64,000 bases of DNA from Lysinibacillus xylanilyticus (GTDB taxonomy: Bacteria > Bacillota > Bacilli > Bacillales_A > Planococcaceae). The stretch is from NCBI RefSeq assembly GCF_001708185.1, contig NZ_MDDN01000002.1, positions 186,001 through 250,000 of the forward strand. Reading direction: 5' to 3'. The notes below the pieces were generated by a model. That model searched no databases, was not told the DNA's origin, and saw nothing but the letters and a program-made list of their open reading frames with translations. How positions within the stretch are numbered: position 1 is the stretch's first letter; every line of letters starts with the position of its first letter. The position numbers and the translations under genes are program-made. Below are positions 55,013 to 64,000 of the stretch, in pieces.

Positions 55013-55789
55013 GTGAAGCTATTGGAATTTAGACCTTGCATCGATTTACACGATGGCAAAGTAAAACAAATTGTTGGCAGCACTCTTGGTCATACGGATC
55101 AAGAAGTCATCGAAAACTTTATTTCAAACCATGACTCTAGTTATTATGCAAAAATGTTTGCCAAAGATCATTTAACAGGTGGTCACGTCATTATGCTAGG
55201 TGATGGAAACGAAGACGCCGCATTAGCAGCGCTTGCAGCATATCCTCAAGGTTTACAGGTTGGTGGCGGCATTACGACGGAAAATGCAAAAAAGTATATT
55301 GATGCGGGCGCTTCCCACGTTATTGTCACATCATTTATATTCTATGATGGTAAGCTCCATTTAGATCGACTAAAGCAATTAGTACAGACTATCGGTAAAG
55401 AGCATCTTGTCATCGACTTAAGCTGCCGTATGCGTGATGGAAAGTGGTTTGTTGTTACTGATAAATGGACAAAGTTTAGTGATTTTGAAGTAAATGCTGA
55501 GTCTGTTGCGTATATCGAAAATTTCTGTGACGAACTACTTATTCACGCTGTTGATGTAGAAGGAAAAAAAGGCGGTATGCAGGAAAGCTTAGTGCACGAT
55601 TTAGCCGCTTGGACAACAATTCCAACAACATATGCTGGTGGCGTCCGATCTCTAGACGACTTAAAGAAATTTAAAAAAATCGCAAATGGTAAGCTTCATG
55701 TTACAATTGGTAGCGCTCTTTCAATTTTCGGTGGAGACTTGCCGTATTCAGAAGTGGTAAATCATTGTAAAAAAGGCGGGGTATTGTGA
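55013..55789 (+). CDS. hisA: HisA-like isomerase of the eukaryotic (HIS6) type
   Basis: 258 aa TIM barrel. LLEFRPCIDLHDGKVKQIVG carries the first Asp (ACIDIxxG pattern), GGGITTENAKKYIDAGASHV a phosphate loop, and TYAGGVRSLDDL the second phosphate loop. The length and the segments HAVDVEGKKGG and LVIDLSCRMRDGKW match the HIS6 group of fungi and plants better than bacterial HisA. The usual role is ProFAR isomerisation in histidine synthesis. No other his gene is present. GTG 55013 with GGAAGG is preferred; the open frame upstream lacks a site. Confidence 0.82.
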   Translation: MKLLEFRPCIDLHDGKVKQIVGSTLGHTDQEVIENFISNHDSSYYAKMFAKDHLTGGHVIMLGDGNEDAALAALAAYPQGLQVGGGITTENAKKYIDAGASHVIVTSFIFYDGKLHLDRLKQLVQTIGKEHLVIDLSCRMRDGKWFVVTDKWTKFSDFEVNAESVAYIENFCDELLIHAVDVEGKKGGMQESLVHDLAAWTTIPTTYAGGVRSLDDLKKFKKIANGKLHVTIGSALSIFGGDLPYSEVVNHCKKGGVL

Positions 55790-56073
55790 AATTAATATAT
55801 AAAGATTTTGTATTTCCTTTTCGAGAAACAAATTTAGAGCGCATTGTAGATGGTAAATATTTCAAGGTAAATACAAAGGATGCTTCACTTTCGTTGCATA
55901 TACAGCTAGATAATGAACAAATGCTGCTTGAGTTTTCAAAATCTTTAAAGGCAACATGCGGCTTCCTACGAGATCAAGAAACAGAAGCGTATATTGGTAC
56001 TTATATCGATTTACAAATATTTGTGGATGAATTTAATAAACGATACAACTTAAATACTGAAATTATCGTTTAA
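55786..56073 (+). CDS. Hypothetical protein coupled to hisA, 95 aa
   Basis: It starts at GTG 55786 inside the hisA stop (GTGA overlap), which indicates coupled translation. The sequence MKLIYKDFVFPFRETNLERI and GFLRDQETEAYIGTYIDLQ is soluble and mixed alpha/beta. I do not recognise the family. Its tight coupling suggests that it works with the HisA-like protein. Confidence 0.8.
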   Translation: MKLIYKDFVFPFRETNLERIVDGKYFKVNTKDASLSLHIQLDNEQMLLEFSKSLKATCGFLRDQETEAYIGTYIDLQIFVDEFNKRYNLNTEIIV

Positions 56074-56075
56074 TA

Positions 56076-56107
56076 ACTAAGGGGACTAAAAATCCCCTTT
56101 TTTAGTT
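56076..56107 (+). terminator. Terminator of the hisA operon
   Basis: AACTAAGGGG...CCCCTTTTTTAGTT. Its tail overlaps the left target duplication of the next element. Confidence 0.85.
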
Positions 56108-56115
56108 GAAACAAG

Positions 56116-56527
56116 GCTCATCACCAAAAGTTGTGGATGACATTTGTTAAAACATATACTATGTAAATAAGTTGATTGGAGTGGAGGCTGGGTGACTCCT
56201 TGGGGATCAGCGGTAGAGGAACGAAAGCTAAGAGCATCACGTCCTGTGATAACGCCTTCGTAACCTACATCGGTGCTGTTGCTGTCGCTGCGCTTTCGCA
56301 CAAACAAAACCCTCTGCTGCCGCTTCGTTACACTACGCTTTCGCGCAAAAAACATCTGTAGGCCCGAGACCCTGGAGCGAGCAAACAGAGGAACGAAGGC
56401 TAAAAGCATCACGTCCTGTGATAACGCCTTCGTGACCAACATCGTGTTGCCCCAAGCGGCTCATCGGACGCCCTCAGGGAAGCGCCCAGTCGGAACGGAA
56501 ATCAACCACACGTTTTGGTGATGAACC
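56116..56527. mobile_element. MITE-like element, copy C, with perfect 9-bp target duplication
   Basis: 412 bp, no gene. Termini are inverted: GCTCATCACCAAAA on the left and TTTTGGTGATGAACC on the right. TGAAACAAG occurs on both sides (56107-56115 and 56528-56536). It contains two inverted copies of the nested-hairpin module (56221-56261 and 56393-56433) and GTGCGAAAGCG-type units. It is oriented opposite to copies A and B. Confidence 0.85.
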
Positions 56528-56657
56528 TGAAACAAGAATACTACACATAGTTTAGAGCACAAATTTCTATTTAGTAGCTATTTTTGCTATTATTAATGAC
56601 ATCACAACAAGAGAATTTCATTCATGTTACTTGGTAAAAGAAAGGATTCAATGAAGT

Positions 56658-57398
56658 ATGAAAAATGAACTCGAAGCAACCACTTTAAAAAATCTACAAG
56701 CAGAATTAAAACGTTTCTTTTTATCCTATAGATTTGCCTTACAAGAAATTGAAACGAAAATAAATATTTTACAAGAAGAGTTTAAGTTAATTCATGAATA
56801 TAACCCAATAGAACATATATCAACTCGAGTAAAATCACCAAAAAGTATATTGTTGAAGATCAAGAAAAAGAACCTTGAGCCTTCTGTCGAAGCGATTCGT
56901 GAAAACATTCGTGATATTGCAGGTGTGCGAATCACATGCTCCTTTGTAGAGGATATTTATAAAGTGAGTGCGATGCTACAGGCACAAAATGATATTGAAG
57001 TTGTGGATGTAAAGGATTATATTAAATTCCCAAAGGAAAACGGCTATCAAAGCTTGCATCTTATAATAAAAATCCCAATTTTCATGTCCGACCGTGTAGA
57101 GAATGTGTACACCGAAATTCAAATCCGTACAATCGCAATGGACTTCTGGGCTAGTCTTGAACATAAAATCTATTACAAATACAACAAGGAAGTACCTGAA
57201 CATATCCGTTTCGAATTGAAAGAAGCTGCTCTTCAAGCAGCAGAACTGGATCGAAAAATGGAACGACTTAATGAAGAAATAAATATTTTAAAAGCGAACG
57301 AAGCAGAGGCGTCATTAGATGCAATGCCTATTGTACAATTAGCACAATATTTATCTCAACTACCACTTGATTTTTCTTCCGAAGATGATCGAGATTAA
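56658..57398 (+). CDS. ywaC: Small alarmone synthetase, YwaC/RelP type
   Basis: 246 aa, a single (p)ppGpp synthetase domain with no hydrolase domain. Motifs: HISTRVKSPKSILLKIKKK, IRDIAGVRITCSFVEDIYKV, YIKFPKENGYQSLHLI, EIQIRTIAMDFWASLEHKIY. The last two and the HNPIEH-like YNPIEH segment match YwaC (SasA) better than YjbM. It transfers pyrophosphate from ATP to GDP or GTP. ATG 56658 follows an AAAGGA site. The C-terminus is about 30 residues longer than in B. subtilis. Confidence 0.93.
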   Translation: MKNELEATTLKNLQAELKRFFLSYRFALQEIETKINILQEEFKLIHEYNPIEHISTRVKSPKSILLKIKKKNLEPSVEAIRENIRDIAGVRITCSFVEDIYKVSAMLQAQNDIEVVDVKDYIKFPKENGYQSLHLIIKIPIFMSDRVENVYTEIQIRTIAMDFWASLEHKIYYKYNKEVPEHIRFELKEAALQAAELDRKMERLNEEINILKANEAEASLDAMPIVQLAQYLSQLPLDFSSEDDRD

Positions 57399-57407
57399 TC
57401 TCACGAT

Positions 57408-57442
57408 AAAAAAGGATGCCGAATTACTTCGGCATCCTTTTT
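57408..57442. terminator. Bidirectional terminator between ywaC and yrrB
   Basis: AAAAAAGGATGCCGAA...TTCGGCATCCTTTTT. Confidence 0.93.
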
Positions 57443-57457
57443 CAACTATTCGCTATT

Positions 57458-58117
57458 TTAGTTAAATCTCTGTGCAATCATATCATAAATATAACGCGCT
57501 TGGTCGTATTCTGGCTGTAATGTAAAGGCTTGTTTCAAGTGGTACATGGCATCTTCTGATTGTTCAGTGGACACCGCATAAAGTACACCTAAATTATAAT
57601 GTGCATCTGCGTTATTCCAATCCTGCTCGATTAAATAGTCTAATTCTTTCTTACCCTCTTCAAACATTTCTAACGCACATAGCACAATTGCATATGCTAA
57701 ACGAATTTGTGTGTCTTCTGGGGCAAGCTCTGAAGCTCGTTGTAAATATGGCAGTGCAAGCTTGGGATTTTCCATTCGCTCAAAGCATTTGCCCATCATA
57801 TAATAGACATCTGCACCCTCAATGTTATGCTTTAACGCTTGCTCATAAAGCTTTACTGCTTCCGCATATCGTTCCGCATTATAATATAAATTTGCTAAGC
57901 CATAATAAGCAGTTGCTGCTGTTTCATCAACAGTGATTGCTTTTTGAAAGAAACGCTCTGCACGTTCAGTATCCTCCAACACCGCCAAGAGATTTCCAAA
58001 ATTCACATAACCAATTGCGTTTTCAGGCTCTGCTTCAATTGCTTGTGTAAAAAGTTGTGCAGCATCCTCATAACGCTTTTCTTGAAATGCTTGTATGCCC
58101 TGCTCGTTAAAATTCAT
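57458..58117 (-). CDS. yrrB: TPR-repeat protein YrrB
   Basis: 219 aa made of about six tetratricopeptide repeats (e.g. AIGYVNFGNLLAVLEDTERA, ATAYYGLANLYYNAERYAEA, ADVYYMMGKCFERMENPKLA). The repeats form a binding surface and no catalytic part is present. In B. subtilis yrrB lies between recD2 (yrrC) and mnmA, the same place as here apart from the inserted genes. Confidence 0.93.
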   Translation of the reverse strand: MNFNEQGIQAFQEKRYEDAAQLFTQAIEAEPENAIGYVNFGNLLAVLEDTERAERFFQKAITVDETAATAYYGLANLYYNAERYAEAVKLYEQALKHNIEGADVYYMMGKCFERMENPKLALPYLQRASELAPEDTQIRLAYAIVLCALEMFEEGKKELDYLIEQDWNNADAHYNLGVLYAVSTEQSEDAMYHLKQAFTLQPEYDQARYIYDMIAQRFN

Positions 58118-58139
58118 TGTTTTTGTTCACCTCTATGTA

Positions 58140-58199
58140 GCGAAAGACTGCCTAAATTCTATACGCCTTAGGAAAGGCAATATAAGCAGTCTTTTCGCG
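58140..58199 (-). terminator. mnmA terminator
   Basis: CGCGAAAAGACTGC...GCAGTCTTTCGC with an inner TTGCC/GGCGTA stem. Confidence 0.75.
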
Positions 58200-58201
58200 A
58201 A

Positions 58202-59347
<1,146 letters not shown>

Positions 59348-59370
59348 TCAAATATACAATTTTTAACAAA

Positions 59371-60519
59371 TTATTTTTTCGCTAGTCTTTTCACAATCGC
59401 TGCTGTTTTTTCAGCCGCATGTTGTACATCAGTTTCCGTTAAACCTTGACCGAAGCTAAAGCGGATCGAGTTACGTAATTCCTCTGTCCCTTGTCCAAAC
59501 ATCGCAACTAAAACGTGTGATGGATCAATGGAGCCAGCAGTGCACGCCGAACCACTTGAAACGCAAATACCTGCCATATCAAGATTCACTAGAAATGACT
59601 CTACTTCCATACCAGAAAAACTTACATTTAAAACGTGTGGAAGTGTATTTTCTATATCTCCATTCACATGAAATGCTAGCTTTTCATGCATGAACACATC
59701 AAGCATTATTTTCTTAAAGCGATTGTATAGCGCACGCTTCTCTTCGCGCAACTCATTTGCAATTCGCACCGCAGTCGCAAAGCCAATCACTGCAGGTACA
59801 TTTTCAGTACCAGCACGGCGCTTTTTCTCATGCGCTCCACCTAATGCATAACTAGTGAATGGTGTTCCTGCCTTTTGGTAAAGGAAGCCAATTCCCTTAG
59901 GACCATTAATTTTATGTGCGGAAACACTTAGTAAATCAACATGTAAATCAGTAACATTAATTGACTCTAAGCCATATGCCTGAACTGCATCCGTATGGAA
60001 AGTAGCCGTATGTTCACGTAATAAATCACCAATTTCAGCAATCGGTTGAATCGTACCAACTTCATTATTGCCGTACATAATCGTAACTAAAATCGTATCC
60101 TTACGTAATGCATTGCGCACATCTTCTACAGATACACGTCCATTTTCATCAACTGGCAAATATGTCACATCAAAGCCATCCCGTTCAAGCTTCTCACACG
60201 TATGTAACACTGCGTGATGTTCAATTTGTGTGGTAATTATGTGCTTTCCTTCAGCAGCACGTGCATATACAGTGCCAAAAATAGCCGTATTATCCGCCTC
60301 GGTTCCGCCACTTGTTATAATAATTTCCCCAGGTTGAGCACCAATTGATTTGGCTAATTCTTCACGAGCATCATCTAAATATTTGCGCGCCTCTCGACCT
60401 GCCCCATGAATACTTGAAGCATTTCCATAAACCTTTTGCATTGCGGTAGTCATAGCTTCTATTACTTGGTCATTCATTGGTGAAGACGCTGCATGATCGA
60501 GATAAATATATGAATTCAT
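59371..60519 (-). CDS. iscS: Cysteine desulfurase (IscS-like, YrvO)
   Basis: 382 aa PLP enzyme. The PLP lysine is in SVSAHKINGPKG and the active-site Cys loop is SSGSACTAGS; the N-terminus is YLDHAASSPM. It is next to mnmA, so it most likely supplies sulfur for tRNA thiolation, like YrvO in B. subtilis. It is downstream of cymR. Confidence 0.96.
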   Translation of the reverse strand: MNSYIYLDHAASSPMNDQVIEAMTTAMQKVYGNASSIHGAGREARKYLDDAREELAKSIGAQPGEIIITSGGTEADNTAIFGTVYARAAEGKHIITTQIEHHAVLHTCEKLERDGFDVTYLPVDENGRVSVEDVRNALRKDTILVTIMYGNNEVGTIQPIAEIGDLLREHTATFHTDAVQAYGLESINVTDLHVDLLSVSAHKINGPKGIGFLYQKAGTPFTSYALGGAHEKKRRAGTENVPAVIGFATAVRIANELREEKRALYNRFKKIMLDVFMHEKLAFHVNGDIENTLPHVLNVSFSGMEVESFLVNLDMAGICVSSGSACTAGSIDPSHVLVAMFGQGTEELRNSIRFSFGQGLTETDVQHAAEKTAAIVKRLAKK

Positions 60520-60614
60520 GTTGAAAACTCCTTTGTACGAAAAGCGCTAAAGATCCGTTTCCCTGCCATACGACATTGCGTTGACTTAGGTAGCGGTGCT
60601 TTAGCCTAAACATT

Positions 60615-61034
60615 TTAAATGTAGAACATATAGCCTTCTGCTACATTTTCCTCAGTATATTGTGCTAGATCCTCAATTGTCGTTGTATCCAATACATTTT
60701 TCACAGCATCACGAATGCGGAGCCACAACTCTCGCTGAGGTGCTTCTTCATTTTCAATTCCTTCTACTGGTTGAATTGGACCCTCTAACACACTAATAAC
60801 ATTAGCCGCTGAAATTTCACTTGGTGGATTCGCTAGCATATATCCACCATATGCACCGCGTACACTCTTCACTAAGCCTGAATTACGTAATGGTGATACT
60901 AATTGCTCTAAGTATGCTTCAGAAAGCTCCTTTTCAGCAGCAATTTTGCGTAATGGAATAGGTCCTTCTCCATAATGCTTTGCTAGTTCAATCATAATCG
61001 TTAGCCCATAGCGGCCCTTTGTAGAAATTTTCAT
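60615..61034 (-). CDS. cymR: Rrf2-family cysteine metabolism repressor CymR
   Basis: 139 aa, winged helix (MKISTKGRYGLTIMIELAKH, ELSEAYLEQLVSPLRNSGLV, SVRGAYGGYML). It lacks the three-Cys iron-sulfur cluster of IscR, as CymR does. In B. subtilis it works with CysK to repress cysteine uptake and synthesis genes. ATG 61034 has GAGGGTGA upstream. The long upstream extension is non-coding. Confidence 0.95.
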   Translation of the reverse strand: MKISTKGRYGLTIMIELAKHYGEGPIPLRKIAAEKELSEAYLEQLVSPLRNSGLVKSVRGAYGGYMLANPPSEISAANVISVLEGPIQPVEGIENEEAPQRELWLRIRDAVKNVLDTTTIEDLAQYTEENVAEGYMFYI

Positions 61035-61228
61035 TTTATCACCCTCAAATAGTCTAGTCAAAAATACTACAAACAGTATATCATAATCTCCTCTTGAAGA
61101 ACTCGGAAATACTCTTAGGAGGTTATGATATACTATTAATTGCGCCTTGGTATAGTTAGGCAAAATACTATTATCGCTTCATTTTAGCGCAAAAAATCAT
61201 TGAAAACTGTTGAAAGGGGGAATTATTC

Positions 61229-62518
61229 ATGCAAAATGAACCACTCGCTTATCGCATGCGCCCTTTAACCCTTGATGAAGTTGTTGGACACCAAGATTTT
61301 ATCGGTCCTACTACTGCTCTTTATAAAATGATTCAAAATGAACATATTCCATCTATGCTACTATACGGTGAGCCAGGTATTGGTAAAACGTCAATAGCGA
61401 ATGCCATAGCAGGAAGCTCGAAGCACCCCTTTTTCGCACTTAATGCTACTCGTGCTGGTAAAAAGGACGTTGAGGATATTGTTCAGGAAGCACGAATCTC
61501 AGGGAAAGTCCTACTTTTTTTGGATGAAATTCATCGTTTTAATAAATTACAGCAGGATACTTTGTTGCCACATGTTGAAAATGGCTCAATCGTATTAATT
61601 GGGGCAACAACAGAAAATCCGTACCATGATGTAAATCCCGCTATCCGCTCGCGTTGCGGAGAAATATATCAACTAAAACGTTTAACGAAAGAGAATTTAA
61701 TCGAGCTTATTAGAAAAGCACTTTCTGATGAAAAACGTGGGCTAGGTAAACATCATTTTGTATTAACAGATGATCAAATTGATCAAATTGCTGGAGCCGC
61801 TAATGGAGATGCACGGAAAGCATTGACTTTGCTTGAATCGATTTATTATGCAAGTGATGAAGTTGACGGTCAAACAATTGCAGCTGATCATATCATTAAG
61901 CATCTTATAGGTAGAATTGGTGTTTACGGTGATAAAAAAGGGTCTCATTTTTATAATTTACTGTCTGCATTGCAAAAATCTGTTCGTGGAAGTGATACGA
62001 ATGCAGCATTGTATTACCTAGCACATTTATTGGAAACAGGTGATCTAGTAGCTGTCAGCAGACGCTTACTAGTTATGGCTTATGAGGATATAGGCCTTGC
62101 CAATCCTGATGTAGGTCCGCATATGCTTGCAGCCGTACAAGCGGCAGAGCGTTTAGGGTTACCCGAGGCGCGAATTCCGCTTGCAGGTGCTGTTATTGAA
62201 ATGTGTCTTGCATCTAAATCCAATTCTGCAATAGCAGCTATTGATGCCGCAATTGTCAGCATTCATGATGGAAAAACAGGCGATATTCCACATCATTTAC
62301 GCGATGCTCATTATGAAGGGGCAAAAGATTTAGGTCATACAGGCTATCAATATCCCCACAACAGCCCGATTGGAACATTTGGTGGCTGGGTTGATCAGCA
62401 ATATTTACCCAATGAGCTTGTCGGTACAGAATTTTACAAGCCTGTCATTGCAGGTGAAGAAAAACGAATGGCCGGAATCTACGAAAAGCTAAAATCTTTT
62501 CATAAAGATAAAAAATAA
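61229..62518 (+). CDS. rarA: Replication-associated recombination protein RarA
   Basis: 429 aa AAA+ ATPase (MgsA/YrvN). The Walker A is GEPGIGKTS, Walker B is [12 protein letters not shown], sensor 1 is [11 protein letters not shown], and a C-terminal tetramer domain ([20 protein letters not shown]) follows. It acts at stalled forks. ATG 61229 with AAAGGGGGA upstream. It is divergent from cymR. Confidence 0.97.
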   Translation: MQNEPLAYRMRPLTLDEVVGHQDFIGPTTALYKMIQNEHIPSMLLYGEPGIGKTSIANAIAGSSKHPFFALNATRAGKKDVEDIVQEARISGKVLLFLDEIHRFNKLQQDTLLPHVENGSIVLIGATTENPYHDVNPAIRSRCGEIYQLKRLTKENLIELIRKALSDEKRGLGKHHFVLTDDQIDQIAGAANGDARKALTLLESIYYASDEVDGQTIAADHIIKHLIGRIGVYGDKKGSHFYNLLSALQKSVRGSDTNAALYYLAHLLETGDLVAVSRRLLVMAYEDIGLANPDVGPHMLAAVQAAERLGLPEARIPLAGAVIEMCLASKSNSAIAAIDAAIVSIHDGKTGDIPHHLRDAHYEGAKDLGHTGYQYPHNSPIGTFGGWVDQQYLPNELVGTEFYKPVIAGEEKRMAGIYEKLKSFHKDKK

Positions 62519-62567
62519 TATCCTACAAGATTATATTACTGGAAAATATCCGCTATTAATTTTCATA

Positions 62568-62610
62568 AAAATAAGGCACTTCAAATTTTAAACAAGAAGC
62601 GCCTTATTTT
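62568..62610 (+). terminator. rarA terminator
   Basis: AAAATAAGGCACTTC...GAAGCGCCTTATTTT. Confidence 0.85.
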
Positions 62611-62760
62611 AAATTAAATACTATATCTCTTACTGTTTAACGCATATCTCATCGTTTAATTAATTCTCCTTAAAGTGATACTTTAACCAGTGGGGTTTCT
62701 CCATCTACCATTGATTATAATTTTCACCAATCGGGCTTTTATGGGCTGTTAATATGAGAT

Positions 62761-62796
62761 AAAAAAACAGGATAGACTGCTAGGCAATCATCCTGT
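62761..62796 (-). terminator. Terminator of the 62788 gene
   Basis: ACAGGATGATTGCC...ATCCTGTTTTTTT on the minus strand, overlapping the last codons. Confidence 0.8.
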
Positions 62797-63507
62797 AAAG
62801 GTTGCTTTATTCGTTGTATACCGCTTACTGTAAAAGAGGTTCAATGTCTCTTCCTCATTTCTCATCGATGGTAACTTAGTCGTTTCTTTCTCATCTGTTT
62901 CATTTTCTTTGCCATATAAATAATTAACAAAATTGTAGGTTTGATTGAGTAAACTAGCAAACTCCTCGGAATTCTCCCGTACTTCAAAACGAATCGCTTT
63001 TACAGCTATTGCTTGGCCAATCGATCGCTCCCTTGATGGCGAGGTTTGATCATCATCTACATTATCATCTGTTGCTCTGTATAATACTTTTAATGCCTCA
63101 TAAACTTCTTTGTTATCACTAAATCGTTCCTTTATCCACTGCAAGACAAATTGTAATAGGACAACGGCATAAATAAGTGACAACCATTCATCTTTAAAAG
63201 CTTTTTTCGACAAACGTTTAAAGTATTCCACTTGTGTCACGAGCTCGAATATGATTAAACGAATTGGATATAGGAGCGCATGTCCACTGTTGATATATAA
63301 TTTTTCTTGATCTTTATACATTGCCAACCAAAAATCCCTTACGATCGAGATAGATTTTCTTGTCGAGAAAGCTAATGGACATTGGATAAGCCCCTGTTCA
63401 AGTGTTGGTTGTATAAGCCTAAGAAATAAAAGTTCTTCATCTTCACTTACTAATAAAAGTGGTTTTTCTAAGTTCGACAAATCAATATCGTTACCGTTTA
63501 TTAACAC
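62788..63507 (-). CDS. Hypothetical protein, 239 aa
   Basis: Starts at ATG 63507 with GGAAGGAGG upstream. A soluble, mostly helical protein (EKPLLLVSEDEELLFLRLIQ at the N-terminus, then helical stretches such as LSLIYAVVLLQFVLQWIKER) with a charged C-terminal tail. No family is recognised. A similar charged, helical partial gene follows upstream (63820-64000), so they may be one operon. Confidence 0.75.
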   Translation of the reverse strand: MLINGNDIDLSNLEKPLLLVSEDEELLFLRLIQPTLEQGLIQCPLAFSTRKSISIVRDFWLAMYKDQEKLYINSGHALLYPIRLIIFELVTQVEYFKRLSKKAFKDEWLSLIYAVVLLQFVLQWIKERFSDNKEVYEALKVLYRATDDNVDDDQTSPSRERSIGQAIAVKAIRFEVRENSEEFASLLNQTYNFVNYLYGKENETDEKETTKLPSMRNEEETLNLFYSKRYTTNKATFTG

Positions 63508-63819
63508 TGCACAGCCTCCTTCCTACAAACCTTACTCATAGTTTTCAATTTTTTAACTATATTTCGACAAAAATCTATAAATACCTTTTAAGAAAAAAGT
63601 CCTTTTTTCATTTCCTTACAATAAAATTTTGACACTACCCTGACGATATTTCCATAATACCCCAATGATATTCAAAAAAAAAATCTGCAAAACTTTAAAA
63701 ATGGAAACCCAACCATCCTCTCATCAAGCCCGAACGCTGTAAGGAATGGAGGTTAAACCACAAAAAGTAAGCAGATTCTAAATTGTTATTCTATTTTCTG
63801 AAAAGTGTTGAAAAATCAA
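63508..63819. other. Gene-free interval
   Basis: AT-rich; no frame with a ribosome binding site and no clear hairpin was seen. It probably holds the promoter of the 62788 gene. Confidence 0.4.
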
Positions 63820-64000
63820 TTATACCGTAATTTCTTTATCAACAAATAGTTTAAATTGTTGCAAGCATTGTTTAACTGCACCTTTTTGTTCAAGTACTAC
63901 ATTTCGTAGTGATGTTGTTTTCTCTTCATCCTCTACTACTTCACTATAAAGTGTAAAAATAGCCAATAATAATTGTTCATTTTCTTCCTGTTCAATACTA
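63820..64000 (-). CDS. Hypothetical protein, C-terminal part (window edge)
   Basis: The last 59 codons are open and end at TAA 63820-63822: LLLAIFTLYSEVVEDEEKTT, then LRNVVLEQKGAVKQCLQQFK and FVDKEITV. It is helical and charged. The start lies outside the window and I do not recognise the family. Confidence 0.6.
   Translation of the reverse strand, partial: SIEQEENEQLLLAIFTLYSEVVEDEEKTTSLRNVVLEQKGAVKQCLQQFKLFVDKEITV

Noticed and set aside
56086-56521. Overlapping frames of 61-118 codons in 56086-56521
   Set aside because: They lie inside the MITE copy. Their Arg/Ser/Phe-rich products come from the repeat units and no start site is convincing.
60615-61163. Longer CymR starting near 61163
   Set aside because: The extension does not look like Rrf2 sequence and ATG 61034 has a good ribosome binding site and the family N-terminus.

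Overview
The window looks like a chromosome segment of a low-GC, endospore-forming member of Bacillales, most probably Lysinibacillus or a close Planococcaceae relative. This is inferred from gene order and protein sequence. It carries sporulation genes (spoIIP, gpr, sigK), competence genes (comEA, comEB, comEC) and long collinear blocks of the Bacillus subtilis yqe, yrr and yrv gene order. Almost all housekeeping genes lie on the minus strand.

Layout. (1) 1-2600: part of an aromatic-degradation-like cluster, with a partial aldehyde dehydrogenase, a DapA-family lyase/aldolase and a divergent LysR regulator. (2) About 2600-8930: a degraded accessory island downstream of lepA. It holds two fragments of one tyrosine recombinase type, an intact IS4-family element with a 9-bp target duplication, an IS21 istA fragment fused to a broken secreted-protein gene, and two exported or membrane proteins with duplicated leaders. 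(3) 8980-21700: lepA, an OatA-like acyltransferase, spoIIP, gpr, rpsT, holA, yqzM and comEC-comEB-comEA; comEC is frameshifted and comEA has a suspect start. (4) 22037-25913: a plus-strand hen1-pnkp RNA-repair operon where comER sits in B. subtilis; hen1 carries a single-base frameshift. (5) 26134-33400: yqeM-rsfS-yqeK-nadD-yhbY-aroE-yqeH-yqeG, psd/pssA and an uninterrupted sigK. (6) 33695-47970: mtnN, yrrS, greA, udk, the tRNA U34 modification trio yrrO-yrrN-yrrM, mltG, three DUF1292 paralogues, ruvX, yrzL and alaS under a T-box. (7) 48000-64000: a corA remnant, hpaB, a polysaccharide deacetylase, recD2, an orphan eukaryotic-type hisA, a YwaC-type alarmone synthetase, yrrB, mnmA, iscS, cymR, rarA and two unrecognised genes.

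Three non-coding themes stand out. A MITE-like family (12996-13576, 21898-22011, 56116-56527) has shared ends and 9-bp target duplications at two copies. A second family of structured intergenic repeats has a palindromic left end and nested hairpins whose stems change in a compensating way between copies; several copies sit right after stop codons, and one lies between the alaS T-box terminator and the alaS start. Third, 42228-42946 looks like an IStron remnant: a group I intron core joined to the C-terminal zinc finger of TnpB.

How the genes work together: the core encodes tRNA maturation and charging (mnmA, iscS, yrrM/N/O, alaS), ribosome assembly and control (yqeH, rsfS, yhbY, lepA, rpsT), DNA uptake and repair (com genes, holA, recD2, ruvX, rarA), phosphatidylethanolamine synthesis (psd, pssA) and sporulation. 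The hen1-pnkp pair would repair and protect tRNAs cut by ribotoxins, if the hen1 frameshift is not real or is bypassed.
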